64,000 bases of DNA from Fibrobacterota bacterium (lineage in GTDB: Bacteria; Fibrobacterota; Fibrobacteria; UBA11236), in the NCBI GenBank assembly GCA_023249635.1, contig JAHFCH010000001.1, forward strand, positions 1 to 64,000, read 5' to 3'. A program made the translations under genes and the position numbers. This document shows positions 1 through 7,910 of this stretch, one piece after another; positions within the stretch are counted from its first letter, which is position 1; each line of letters opens with the position of its first letter. The notes beneath the pieces were generated by a model that was given only the letters and a program-made list of their open reading frames with translations, ran no database searches and was not told the origin of the DNA.

Positions 1-409
1 CGGTGGGCAGGGTGAAGCTTCCCTTAGGCTTGTCCACTGCCACGCGTTGGGTCACGGCGCGGATTTCCCGGTCGCGGGACTCCACCACGTAAAGGCCCAT
101 GCCCACCGAATCGAAAGCGAAGCGTCCGGCGGAATCGCAGAAACCATCCATGACGGACCCGGAAGAAACCGAAGTGCCCAGGGAATCGGGACCGCCGGGA
201 ACCTTGCCGAGATAGTCCAGCGGACGCAGCAGCACCAAGGCCCCCGCGGCGGCGGAGCCGTCCTCACGATGGATGATACCGGAAATCTTGGGGCCGGTTT
301 CGGTATCCGTCCATCCGCCCGCGACCATGGGGCCCTCGCGCGAGCAATCCGCGGCGAACACGCCCAACAGCAGCGCCAGGGCGCGATAAGCGGCCGCGGA
401 AGCCTTCAC
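1..409 (-). CDS. Secreted protein with carboxypeptidase-regulatory-like domain, partner of a TIGR02147 regulator (C-terminus cut by window edge)
   Basis: The visible part is about 136 residues from a GTG start at 407-409, and the gene runs off the window edge. It opens with a hydrophobic export signal (KASAAAYRALALLLGVFAAD) followed by Cys. That Cys could be a lipidation site, but Asp at -1 makes the lipobox poor. The stretch from about residue 40 (SGIIHREDGSAAAGALVLL) to SAGRFAFDSVGMGLYVV is the usual layout of a carboxypeptidase-regulatory-like beta-sandwich. The start overlaps the TGA of the upstream TIGR02147 gene as GTGA, so the pair is probably translationally coupled. The gene at 58725-60464 has the same arrangement and the same N-terminal domain, followed by DUF2341 and LamG; the missing part here may be similar, but that is a guess. 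Confidence 0.75.
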   Translation of the reverse strand, partial: MKASAAAYRALALLLGVFAADCSREGPMVAGGWTDTETGPKISGIIHREDGSAAAGALVLLRPLDYLGKVPGGPDSLGTSVSSGSVMDGFCDSAGRFAFDSVGMGLYVVESRDREIRAVTQRVAVDKPKGSFTLPT

Positions 410-1272
410 GGCTTCACCCCGGGTTTCTGGCTCAAGGGGATCATGCTGATGGTCAATTGGTATACGCGTTCGGGATTCTCGTCCTGACTGACCATCTCGG
501 CCAAGTGCGCGCGGAAATCCCTGACCTTTTTCACCACGCGTTCAAAGGTAGTCCGCGAAACCCCCATGGTCGAGGAGGAAATCATCCTTTCCTCGGCGCG
601 GCAGCGCTCGAAGGCCTCGATGGCCAACTGCATCATGCGGATCTGGTAGCGGATGACCTGGAAATCCTGCACGCCCGGCCCCGTCGTCAGCACCGGATCG
701 GTTTGCACGTACCGGCCCTTCTCCCTTTTCAGGAACCCCAGGTCCTGCAGCAGCTTGAGCGAGGCCTCGGCCTTGGTGGGCGGGATGGGCGGGTTGAGCA
801 ACTTGCCCAGGCGCGCAAAGTCGATGGTGCCGTTCGCGACCGCGGCCGCGCCCGGGCCGGCGCTGAAATCGGACATGCATACCAGTTCGCGGATGACGCA
901 ATGATGCCATTCCGCGAAGTACTCCATCTGATCGTTCTTGATGCGCGGGATATTGCGGTAGCGTTGCAGGGAGATGAGCTTGTCGAAATAGATGCTCTTT
1001 TCGTCGGCCGTCTTGGCCTGATTGAAGAACACCAAGTGCTCGAAGTATTCCGCTTCCTTATCCTTGAGCTTGAGCGCAATACAAGTCTTGAGGATGGTTT
1101 TCTTGCTGAGGTTGCGCTTGCCTTCGATGACGAATTTGAAATACGGCGCCGAATTGATGCCGGCCTTCTCGGCCAGGAACCGATACGAGAAGCCGGGGTG
1201 GACCGCCTTGTTCCGCTCGTAATGATCCTTCAGGTACTGGCGGTAGTCGGAATAGGAGTAGATATCGCTCAT
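406..1272 (-). CDS. TIGR02147 / DUF4423 family regulator
   Basis: This 288-residue protein belongs to TIGR02147, a family typical of Fibrobacter. The N-terminus (SDIYSYSDYRQYLKDHYE) is the family opening. Residues about 30-75 (LAEKAGI, then GKRNLSKKTILKTCIALKLK) have the pattern of an XRE-type helix-turn-helix. The rest matches DUF4423. It has no signal or membrane segment, so it is cytoplasmic and probably binds DNA. The ATG at 1270-1272 gives the full family N-terminus. Its stop overlaps the start of a secreted partner gene by four bases. A perfect inverted repeat lies 71 bp upstream in the divergent region. DNA binding is inferred from the fold; ligand and targets are unknown. A second member is at 60461-61327. 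Confidence 0.9.
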   Translation of the reverse strand: MSDIYSYSDYRQYLKDHYERNKAVHPGFSYRFLAEKAGINSAPYFKFVIEGKRNLSKKTILKTCIALKLKDKEAEYFEHLVFFNQAKTADEKSIYFDKLISLQRYRNIPRIKNDQMEYFAEWHHCVIRELVCMSDFSAGPGAAAVANGTIDFARLGKLLNPPIPPTKAEASLKLLQDLGFLKREKGRYVQTDPVLTTGPGVQDFQVIRYQIRMMQLAIEAFERCRAEERMISSSTMGVSRTTFERVVKKVRDFRAHLAEMVSQDENPERVYQLTISMIPLSQKPGVKP

Positions 1273-1342
1273 AGGGTGCCCGGTAGGCCATCAGAATGTA
1301 CACCCTGGCGGGGCTAAGCGCAGCCTAAAGCGCTTCCTGGAC

Positions 1343-1358
1343 GTTTACTTTTGTAAAC
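1343..1358. promoter_or_regulatory. Inverted repeat GTTTAC-TTTT-GTAAAC (candidate operator)
   Basis: This is a perfect 6-4-6 inverted repeat between the divergent TIGR02147 gene (71 bp away) and the GH99-like operon (110 bp away). Sites of the same form lie at 7831-7846, 14910-14925 and 15026-15041, also between divergent genes, so it looks like a shared operator. The binding protein is unknown; the adjacent TIGR02147 regulator or a CRP/FNR-type dimer would fit. Confidence 0.6.
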
Positions 1359-1468
1359 AACATCCCCACATCCCGCAACCCCGATCCGGGAGCTGCCCTA
1401 TATTCGATCCAGGCCGGTCCATGTGGGGGATTAGCCGTTTGTGCTTTTCATAAAACCAGGGGGTATTT

Positions 1469-3061
1469 ATGTCTCGCGGAACGGGATTTCCCATCCGATT
1501 TGTAAACAGGATTGGCATTTTGGAAACTTTGTTTTTTTCAAGCTTGATGGTTTCGCCCGCCGCGGCCCAAACCTGGTCGCCGGCCAAGCCTAACGTGGTG
1601 GTGGACGCGACGTCCATCGAAGGCAAGGTGCTGTTCGGGTACCAGGGCTGGTTCAATTGCCCCATGAACGGTAGCGGGTCCTGGACCCATTGGTCGCGCG
1701 GGGTACCGACAGCCACCAACCTGACGGTGGATCTATTCCCGGATCTATCCGATTTCAAAGCCACCGATCTCTGCGCCGCGGGCTCGCTCCAAGCGGGCGG
1801 CAGCCAGGCCTACCTCTTCTCCTCACGCACTCCCGCCGTGGTCGACACCCATTTCCGCTGGATGGAACAGTACGGCCTGGACGGCGTGCTGGTGCAACGT
1901 TTCATCGGTGAAGCGGCGGGCAAGCGCAATGGCGGCGACGTGGTGCTGAAGAACATCATTGCGGCCGCGGCCGCGCATGGGCGCGTGTTCGCCATAGAGT
2001 ATGACCTGACGGGCGCATCGGAGACCGGTTTCGCCGCGGCCCTGCAGGCCGATTGGAAGTACATGGTGGATGACCTCAAGGTCACTTCGCATCCCAATTA
2101 CCTGCACCATAAGGGCCTGCCTGTAGTCTCCATGTGGGGGCCGGGCATCAATGACGGTGGGCATAATCCCAAGGACCCGGCAGCCTTGCTCAACTTCGTC
2201 ACTTGGTTCAAGACCACGGGTCCGATCGCTTATCGCGCCTTCTATATGGGCGGCACGCCGGCAGGTTGGTCGACGGGCACGGGGGATTCCTACGGGGGCG
2301 CGGCCTGGAACTCGGCCTTCGCGGCCATGGACGTGGTCCAGCCGTGGACCGTGGGCCGCTATCAGGATACCAGCGCGGCCAAAGGCTGGAGCAAATCGCA
2401 TATCGCTCCCGACGTGGCAAAGGCCAAGGCCAACGGGCAGCTGTACATGCCCGTGGCTTTCCCGGGGTTCTCGTGGTTCAACCTCCACCAGGGAAGGCAG
2501 AATCAGATCCCGCGCCTGGGCGGGAAGTTCCTATGGAGCCAAGCCTACGGGGCCAAAATGGGCGGGGCTTCCATGCTCAAGTTCGCCATGTTCGACGAGG
2601 TTGACGAAGGCACGGCCATGTTCAAAGTGGTCTCCAAACGCGCCCAGGCTCCCGACCAAGGTTTCTGGTTGACCCTGGACGCCGACGGCCAGAATCTGCC
2701 TTCGGATTGGTACCTGCGCCTGGCGGGCGAAATAACGCTGATGTTCCACGGGCAAAGGCCCGTGACGCCCTCCATGCCTACGGAACCGTTGCTGCCCTCG
2801 GCATTGCGGCCGGGTGGAACGCGGGAAAGCCTCGGATACGTGCGCACGCCGGGGGGCTTCGAGATCCATGGCGGCTCCGGGACGGCCGGGCAAGGGCGCG
2901 TGGGCATCTTCCACGCATCGGGGCGATGCCTGCGTACATTGGAAATGAAGGACGGGATCGCCGCCTGGGATGGTAAGGACGCGCTTGGGATGGCGCTGCC
3001 TGCAGGCGTATACCTGGCCCATGCGGAAGGCGCCGCCAGCGCGGCGCTGATGCTCGAGTAA
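1469..3061 (+). CDS. Secreted GH99/GH71-like glycoside hydrolase, copy 1
   Basis: The 530-residue protein has an export signal ending near AAAQ (about residue 34). The body carries the hallmarks of the GH99/GH71-like group often labelled xylosidase/arabinosidase: GKVLFGYQGWFNCP, WTHWSRG, HFRWMEQYGLDGVLVQRF, VFAIEYDLTG, PVVSMWGPG and a late ASMLKFAMFDEVDEG. Substrate and catalytic residues cannot be assigned by eye. From about residue 455 a short beta-sandwich tail (GRVGIFHASGRCLRTLEM, then GVYLAHAEG) resembles the sorting or anchoring tails on many proteins here. The ATG follows AGGGGG. The gene is 28 bp upstream of a close paralogue, so the two are a tandem duplication in one operon. Confidence 0.85.
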   Translation: MSRGTGFPIRFVNRIGILETLFFSSLMVSPAAAQTWSPAKPNVVVDATSIEGKVLFGYQGWFNCPMNGSGSWTHWSRGVPTATNLTVDLFPDLSDFKATDLCAAGSLQAGGSQAYLFSSRTPAVVDTHFRWMEQYGLDGVLVQRFIGEAAGKRNGGDVVLKNIIAAAAAHGRVFAIEYDLTGASETGFAAALQADWKYMVDDLKVTSHPNYLHHKGLPVVSMWGPGINDGGHNPKDPAALLNFVTWFKTTGPIAYRAFYMGGTPAGWSTGTGDSYGGAAWNSAFAAMDVVQPWTVGRYQDTSAAKGWSKSHIAPDVAKAKANGQLYMPVAFPGFSWFNLHQGRQNQIPRLGGKFLWSQAYGAKMGGASMLKFAMFDEVDEGTAMFKVVSKRAQAPDQGFWLTLDADGQNLPSDWYLRLAGEITLMFHGQRPVTPSMPTEPLLPSALRPGGTRESLGYVRTPGGFEIHGGSGTAGQGRVGIFHASGRCLRTLEMKDGIAAWDGKDALGMALPAGVYLAHAEGAASAALMLE

Positions 3062-3089
3062 ACCATGCAACGGTGGGAGTACGGAGGGG

Positions 3090-4634
3090 ATGAAGCAAGC
3101 TAGCGCGATTGCCGGCATCATGATCATGTGGCTGATGGCCGCGGCTCCTTCGGGAGCGGCGGCTTCGGCGTTTCCGAAAGCCGATCCTTCCACCTTGATC
3201 GGAAAAGTCCTGTTCGGCTACCAGGGCTGGTTCAATTGCCCGGGCCCCGGCGGCGGGCCCTGGACCCATTGGTCCCGGGGCGAACCCAATGCGGGCAGCC
3301 TCTCGGTCGACATGTATCCCGATCTCTCCGAGTTCCCCACCGAGGCCCTGTGCCCCGCCAACGGCATGACCATCGGCGGAAAGCAGGCCTACTTCTACTC
3401 CGCCAATACCCCCGCCATCGTGGAGGGCCATTTCCGTTGGATGGAGGAATACGGCCTGGATGGCGTGCTCGTGCAAAGGTTCCTGATCGAGGCGGGATGG
3501 AAGCGCGGCAGCGGGGACGTGGTGCTCAAGAACATCATGGCCGCGGCCGCGGCGCATGGGCGCGTCTTCGCCATCGAGTACGACATTTCCAGCGCCAACG
3601 ACAACGATTACATCAACCCCATCCGGGGCGATTGGATGTACCTGGTCGACGAACTCAAGTTGACGCAACATCCGTGTTACCTGCGCCACGCGGGAAAGCC
3701 CGTGGTGGGCATCTGGGGACCGGGGCTGACCGATCGCATCCCTTCCGACCCTGCGCGCTTCAAGGCGGATTTGATCGATTGGTTCAAAACCGGCCCGGCA
3801 CAGTACCGCGCCACCTATATGGGCGGGACCCCTGCGCGTTGGCGCACTTTGAACGTGGATTCCCGCGGGGGCGAGGGCTGGGAGGCGGCCTATAAGGACA
3901 TGGACGTGATCCAGCCTTGGACCGTGGACCGTTACAAGGATACCGCGACAGCTAAAGCGTGGGCCGCCACCATGGTGGCTCCGGACGTGACCCAGACCAA
4001 AGCCGACGGGAACCTGTACATGCCGGTGGCTTTCCCGGGATTCTCTTGCAAGAACCTGGGGTTATGCGCGGCCAACCAGGTGCCGCGGGAAGGCGGGAAA
4101 TTCTTGTGGGCCCAGGCCTACGGGGCCAAAGCATCCGGCGCATCCATGCTCAAAATCGCCATGTTCGACGAAACCGACGAGGGCTCGGCCATGTTCAAGC
4201 TGGCGCCCCGCCGCGGTCTGGCCCCGGATCAGGGCTTCTGGCTGCCCCTGAATGCGGACGGCTACGATTTGCCTTCGGATTGGTACCTGCGCCTGGGGAG
4301 GGAGGTAACCCGCATGTTTCATGGGGAAAGGGCGCCCACGGAGGCCATGCCCTTGGATCCAAGCTATCCATCGGCGGCGGTTACCAGGGCCGGAGGAATC
4401 CCGGCGCAACGCATGGCGGTTACCCACACGGGGGCGGGATTCCGCTTCCGCGTCGACGCCCGCGTCGCCTCGTCCCTGGCCATCTACCGGGCCGATGGGG
4501 GTCTTCAAGCGACGGTGCTATCGCATGACGGGTTTGCCCTCTGGAATCCTCATGGGATTTCCCCCGGGATATACCTTGCGAAGATGAGGGATGCCGGAGG
4601 GGAAACGGCAGTTCAGGTCTTCGCAGCGCCTTGA
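3090..4634 (+). CDS. Secreted GH99/GH71-like glycoside hydrolase, copy 2
   Basis: The 514-residue protein has a signal peptide ending near AAAS and is collinear with the preceding gene: GKVLFGYQGWFNCP, WTHWSRGEP, HFRWMEEYGLDGVLVQRF, VFAIEYDISS, GIWGPGL, MDVIQPWTVDRYKDT and a late ASMLKIAMFDETDEG. The tail (SLAIYRADGGLQATVL, then GIYLAKMRD) is of the same kind as in copy 1 but diverged more than the catalytic part. The ATG follows GGAGGGG. The pair may act on related linkages or show early functional divergence. Only three-dimensional modelling would locate the acidic catalytic pair. It ends 10 bp before the convergent ATPase gene. Confidence 0.85.
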   Translation: MKQASAIAGIMIMWLMAAAPSGAAASAFPKADPSTLIGKVLFGYQGWFNCPGPGGGPWTHWSRGEPNAGSLSVDMYPDLSEFPTEALCPANGMTIGGKQAYFYSANTPAIVEGHFRWMEEYGLDGVLVQRFLIEAGWKRGSGDVVLKNIMAAAAAHGRVFAIEYDISSANDNDYINPIRGDWMYLVDELKLTQHPCYLRHAGKPVVGIWGPGLTDRIPSDPARFKADLIDWFKTGPAQYRATYMGGTPARWRTLNVDSRGGEGWEAAYKDMDVIQPWTVDRYKDTATAKAWAATMVAPDVTQTKADGNLYMPVAFPGFSCKNLGLCAANQVPREGGKFLWAQAYGAKASGASMLKIAMFDETDEGSAMFKLAPRRGLAPDQGFWLPLNADGYDLPSDWYLRLGREVTRMFHGERAPTEAMPLDPSYPSAAVTRAGGIPAQRMAVTHTGAGFRFRVDARVASSLAIYRADGGLQATVLSHDGFALWNPHGISPGIYLAKMRDAGGETAVQVFAAP

Positions 4635-4644
4635 AACGCGCGCG

Positions 4645-5847
4645 TTACCAAAGAAATCCGAACGCATGCAGCGGGATTTCCCCGGGGCCGGCAGTAAGGA
4701 TTCCATCTTTTACCAGGATGCCCTGTTTTTCGCCTTTGAGTTGTCGGCGCGTCTTACCGGGTCCACCCACTTCGAAAACCTTTCCCGCGGCGCGGTAATC
4801 CCCTTCTTTGCTGTAATGGACCAATGCGCCGGCACCCTTGAGAGCGCTAACGAAAAAGGTTTCCCGGAGGCTTCCGAGATCGGGAGTCAATCCCGTCTCT
4901 ACCGCGATGGCATGGTAGAGGTTCGCATTCTCCAAGAGGACTTTTTCCGGAGCGCGCAAGACTGCCTTTCCGCCGCCTTCAAGTTTCAAATTGTGGGTTA
5001 GCGCCGTATCCTGAAGCATATGCAGATAGCCCTGGGTGGTCTTATGATCCACTCCAAGGTTTCGGGCCAGGGTATTTACGCTGATTTCTCCAGGAGGGAC
5101 AGTGGCCAGATAGGATAGCAGCTTCTTTAGCAGCGGCAATCGCGATGTACTAAGGGAAAAGTGGTTCGCGACATCTTCGAATACCGTTTTATCCACGGTA
5201 TTAAGTATGCGGGCATAGTACGTATCCGGTTCTTCGAAATAAAAGGGGTAATACCCGACCCTCAGATACTCCTGGAACCATCCTTTCAGCTTGGGGATTT
5301 CGGCAAGTTCTTGCGCGATTTTCCTGCCTTTTCCCAACAAATCATCGAGGCTATAGGTCGGCAAGGAGTCCCCTGTCTTGAACAGGATGAATTCGCGAAG
5401 GGAAAGGCCGTTCAACCGGAGTATCACTCCCCTACGGGAAAGATCGTAGTGCCCTTTAACCAGATCGAGACTTGAGCTCCCCGAGAATACCACGCGGATT
5501 TCCGGGAACGAGTCGTAGATATTCTTTATCTCCTGGTTCCAATCAGGATACTTGTGTGCCTCGTCAAGGAAGAATATCCTGCGCCCTTCGGTCTCATAGC
5601 ATTCTCGCACGAAATCCAGTAATAGATGGGTAGAGAAATAAATATGATCCAAGGAAGCGTACATGCACTCTTCGCGCACTCCCTTTTCCCGGATCCATTG
5701 CAGAAGCAGGGTCGTTTTACCGGAGCCGCGTGGACCGATAAGGCCGGTCAGACGGCGACCGGGCTCGAAATCCTTGAGTAGGTATCTTGGGTGCTGCGCG
5801 GGTGTTTGTTGGAGCAGCCTATGGTATATGTCGCGGATTTCATGCAT
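4645..5847 (-). CDS. AAA-family ATPase with winged helix and DUF4143 domain
   Basis: The 400-residue protein is of the AAA_14/DUF4143 type. The Walker A is GPRGSGKTT (about residues 38-46), the Walker B is RRIFFLDEAHKYP, and a sensor follows in VVFSGSSS. A winged-helix segment (PPGEISVNTLARNLGVDHKT) lies near residues 250-275, then the DUF4143 region. Such ATPases are widespread, patchily distributed and of poorly known function. The gene is less GC-rich than its neighbours, is the only intracellular ATPase in a region of secreted enzymes, and is preceded by an AT-rich palindrome over a promoter. All three suggest lateral acquisition. Autoregulation through the winged helix is possible but unproven. 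Confidence 0.85.
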   Translation of the reverse strand: MHEIRDIYHRLLQQTPAQHPRYLLKDFEPGRRLTGLIGPRGSGKTTLLLQWIREKGVREECMYASLDHIYFSTHLLLDFVRECYETEGRRIFFLDEAHKYPDWNQEIKNIYDSFPEIRVVFSGSSSLDLVKGHYDLSRRGVILRLNGLSLREFILFKTGDSLPTYSLDDLLGKGRKIAQELAEIPKLKGWFQEYLRVGYYPFYFEEPDTYYARILNTVDKTVFEDVANHFSLSTSRLPLLKKLLSYLATVPPGEISVNTLARNLGVDHKTTQGYLHMLQDTALTHNLKLEGGGKAVLRAPEKVLLENANLYHAIAVETGLTPDLGSLRETFFVSALKGAGALVHYSKEGDYRAAGKVFEVGGPGKTRRQLKGEKQGILVKDGILTAGPGEIPLHAFGFLW

Positions 5848-5861
5848 GGACCGGAATACCC

Positions 5862-5913
5862 CTTAGGAATGTACTCCAATATATTATATCATATATTGGA
5901 GTACATTCCTAAG
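5862..5913. repeat. 52-bp perfect palindrome upstream of the ATPase gene
   Basis: Two 23-bp arms (5862-5884 and 5891-5913) are exact reverse complements around a 6-base centre. A partial third copy (GAATGTAC, then ATTGGAGTGAATTC) follows at 5913-5940. The stretch is AT-rich in a GC-rich region. It sits 15 bp upstream of the ATPase ATG and covers its best promoter match. It could be an operator for a dimeric or tetrameric repressor; a decayed mobile-element end is the alternative. Confidence 0.8.
5883..5891 (-). promoter_or_regulatory. Extended -10 promoter element TGATATAAT for the ATPase gene
   Basis: Read on the minus strand, the palindrome centre contains TGA-TATAAT, an extended -10 with a consensus hexamer. 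No good -35 lies 17 bases upstream. Transcription from here would give a leader of about 25-30 bases. A protein bound to the palindrome arms would block it. Confidence 0.5.
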
Positions 5914-5976
5914 AATGTACACTTTAATTGGAGTGAATTCCGAATAAGATTAGCAGAATCCTGAGAAAAAGCGCTT

Positions 5977-7692
5977 TTAGGGCCTGATCCAGAGGGTCCG
6001 GAGCAATCCGGTTTCAGTGCCGTTCGTCAGCCAACCGGGAAGCTCCACCATCGTCTCGGCGGCGCCGATCTGCCGCGACCAGGCCATGCGACCGGAAAGA
6101 TCATACACGCGCAATTCCCACGCACCGATAGGAACGCGCAGGCGACCACCAGCAAGGGCCGGAGCGGTAAAGGCGGCTTCGCGATGCGGGCGCAGCGAGG
6201 TGGGGAGCGAAGGGACCGGGGTGGATGGGAGGCAGGAGCCCGTATACTCCAGGCGGCCGATGCGGGTTTGCGGCCCGGTGGAAGCCCACCCCGCGTAGTT
6301 CAGGTAATACAGCGCGCCATCGGGACCGAGTTGGAGACCCAGGATGCGGTACTGTCCCGGGATGCCGCCGGGGAAGGCTTGCAGATCGGTAATCTTGGTG
6401 AGGTCCTTATCCGGCGTTGCCACCTTCAGCCAATCGTCCGCGAACTCGCCGATAATCCACTTGCCGTCGAAATGCGGGGGCAATTTGATCTTGGAGGGAT
6501 TGCTGCCGTCGTAATGGTAGACGGGACCGGATACCGCGGCCGTGCCGCCGCCCTGGGGCAGCAGCGGGGTGACGTTGGCCTGTTTGCTCTCGGGCAGGAT
6601 GGCAGGTTTGGCGGGAGGCAGCTTCTGCACGCCGGTATTCAGCGCGGAAGTATTCATGGGCGCGTTCACGTCCCAGGTCTGGCCCAGGCTCTTGTTGTTC
6701 ACGTAATCCCACTTCACGTAAGCCAGATTGGCGCCGACGAAGTAGGGCCAACCCATGAAGCCCGGTTCCTTGATGAGATTGAATTCATCGTTGCCTGCGG
6801 GCCCGCGATCGGCCTGTACCTGCCCTGCGTCCGGACCGATATCACCCCAGGAAACCCAGCTGGTATACGGATCGATATTGAGGGTATAGGGATTGCGATG
6901 GCCCATGGTATAGATCTCGGGGAGCACCTTGGCGGCGAGATCGCTGGTCGACCAGAGGGAAGCATACTTCTCCTTGAGGTTGCCGGCGGGGATGGTGTAG
7001 GTCCTCCCCACCCCGGGCGCGGGCGTCTGGGCGTCCGCGAAGGCGATGGGCTTGATGCGCAGGATCTTGCCGCGCCAGTCGTTGGTGTTGGCCGTACCCT
7101 GTCCGTTATCGTTAATGATATCGCGATCATCCGTGACCGAATAATTATCGCCATTGTTCTTGTTGTTGCCGGTGGTGACGAAGAGATTGCCGAACGCGTC
7201 CCAACCCATCGCCCCGCCTTGGTGGCAGCAGGTTTCGTAGGTCCAAGGCATATCGATCAAGGGTTTGACCGTTGCCAGGTCGGCGGTCCAATCATCCTTT
7301 ACGTGGACGCGCGCCAAGCGCAGCACATGGGGATCCTTAGGGGTGAGTACGATGTATAGCCAGCGGTTCTTGGCGAAATCGGGATCCGGTGTTACGTAGC
7401 GCAGTCCCAGCTCGTTCCCGGTATTGACCTCGAAGTGCCCCATCAGCTTGACCTTGCCGTCCAGGTCCCGCATCTTGAGATTGCCCTTGTTGCGTTCTGT
7501 AAAGAAGATGCGGCCGTCCTTGGCGACGGTGAAGCCGATGGGCTCGTCCAGGGTGGCGTCGTTCTCGGTGTTTATGAGAATGACGTCCTTGAAATCCGCG
7601 GCGGTCAGATCGGGGCAATTTTGATAGCTGAAGGCCGCGAAGGCCGGCGGGATGCAAAGAGCGAAAGCGAAAGCGACGTTGGCATGACGCAT
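5977..7692 (-). CDS. Secreted glucose/sorbosone-type sugar dehydrogenase (beta-propeller)
   Basis: The 571-residue protein starts at the ATG at 7690-7692, where a signal peptide (RHANVAFAFALCIPPAFA) follows an AAGGGTGG site; the longer open frame upstream has no signal. It is a six-bladed propeller of the glucose/sorbosone dehydrogenase (PQQ-type) group. EPIGFTVAKDGRIFFTER opens blade one. CHQGGAMGWDAFGNLFVTTG carries the His (about 157) expected as catalytic base, and the late GPDGALYYLNY is typical. The mature N-terminus has CPDLTAADFK, a Cys-plus-DFK signature shared with the dehydrogenases at 29811 and 37002. A tail (ELRVYDLSGRMAWSRQI) ends the protein. It would oxidise a sugar outside the inner membrane. 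Cofactor and substrate are inferred. Confidence 0.82.
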   Translation of the reverse strand: MRHANVAFAFALCIPPAFAAFSYQNCPDLTAADFKDVILINTENDATLDEPIGFTVAKDGRIFFTERNKGNLKMRDLDGKVKLMGHFEVNTGNELGLRYVTPDPDFAKNRWLYIVLTPKDPHVLRLARVHVKDDWTADLATVKPLIDMPWTYETCCHQGGAMGWDAFGNLFVTTGNNKNNGDNYSVTDDRDIINDNGQGTANTNDWRGKILRIKPIAFADAQTPAPGVGRTYTIPAGNLKEKYASLWSTSDLAAKVLPEIYTMGHRNPYTLNIDPYTSWVSWGDIGPDAGQVQADRGPAGNDEFNLIKEPGFMGWPYFVGANLAYVKWDYVNNKSLGQTWDVNAPMNTSALNTGVQKLPPAKPAILPESKQANVTPLLPQGGGTAAVSGPVYHYDGSNPSKIKLPPHFDGKWIIGEFADDWLKVATPDKDLTKITDLQAFPGGIPGQYRILGLQLGPDGALYYLNYAGWASTGPQTRIGRLEYTGSCLPSTPVPSLPTSLRPHREAAFTAPALAGGRLRVPIGAWELRVYDLSGRMAWSRQIGAAETMVELPGWLTNGTETGLLRTLWIRP

Positions 7693-7830
7693 GGAAACCA
7701 CCCTTGTATTTAGCACCCCACGTATCCCAAAGGTATGGGAAGCGGTCGGGAATGCACGGCGCTTCGCAGCAATCCGTACGGAAAATCGGCGTGATGCGGA
7801 TTTCGTACATCCGAAACGCGGAAATCCCCT

Positions 7831-7846
7831 GTTTACTTTTGCAAAC
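7831..7846. promoter_or_regulatory. Inverted repeat GTTTAC-TTTT-GCAAAC (candidate operator)
   Basis: This differs by one base from the perfect repeat at 1343-1358, with the same TTTT spacer. It lies in the 218-bp divergent region between the dehydrogenase (minus) and the esterase (plus), 64 bp before the esterase ATG. Confidence 0.55.
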
Positions 7847-7910
7847 ACGGACCCGATTCCGGTCGCCGCATGGATCCACGCCCGCCTTATCTTCATGCCC
7901 GGAGGCACCC

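Noticed and set aside
457-1317. Long open frame opposite the first TIGR02147 gene
   Set aside because: It is antisense to a clear family member, has no domain or signal, and GC-rich DNA commonly leaves such mirror frames open.
5848-5940. Terminal repeat of an insertion sequence
   Set aside because: No transposase nearby and no matching repeat at the other end of the ATPase gene (around 4645), so an operator is the simpler reading.
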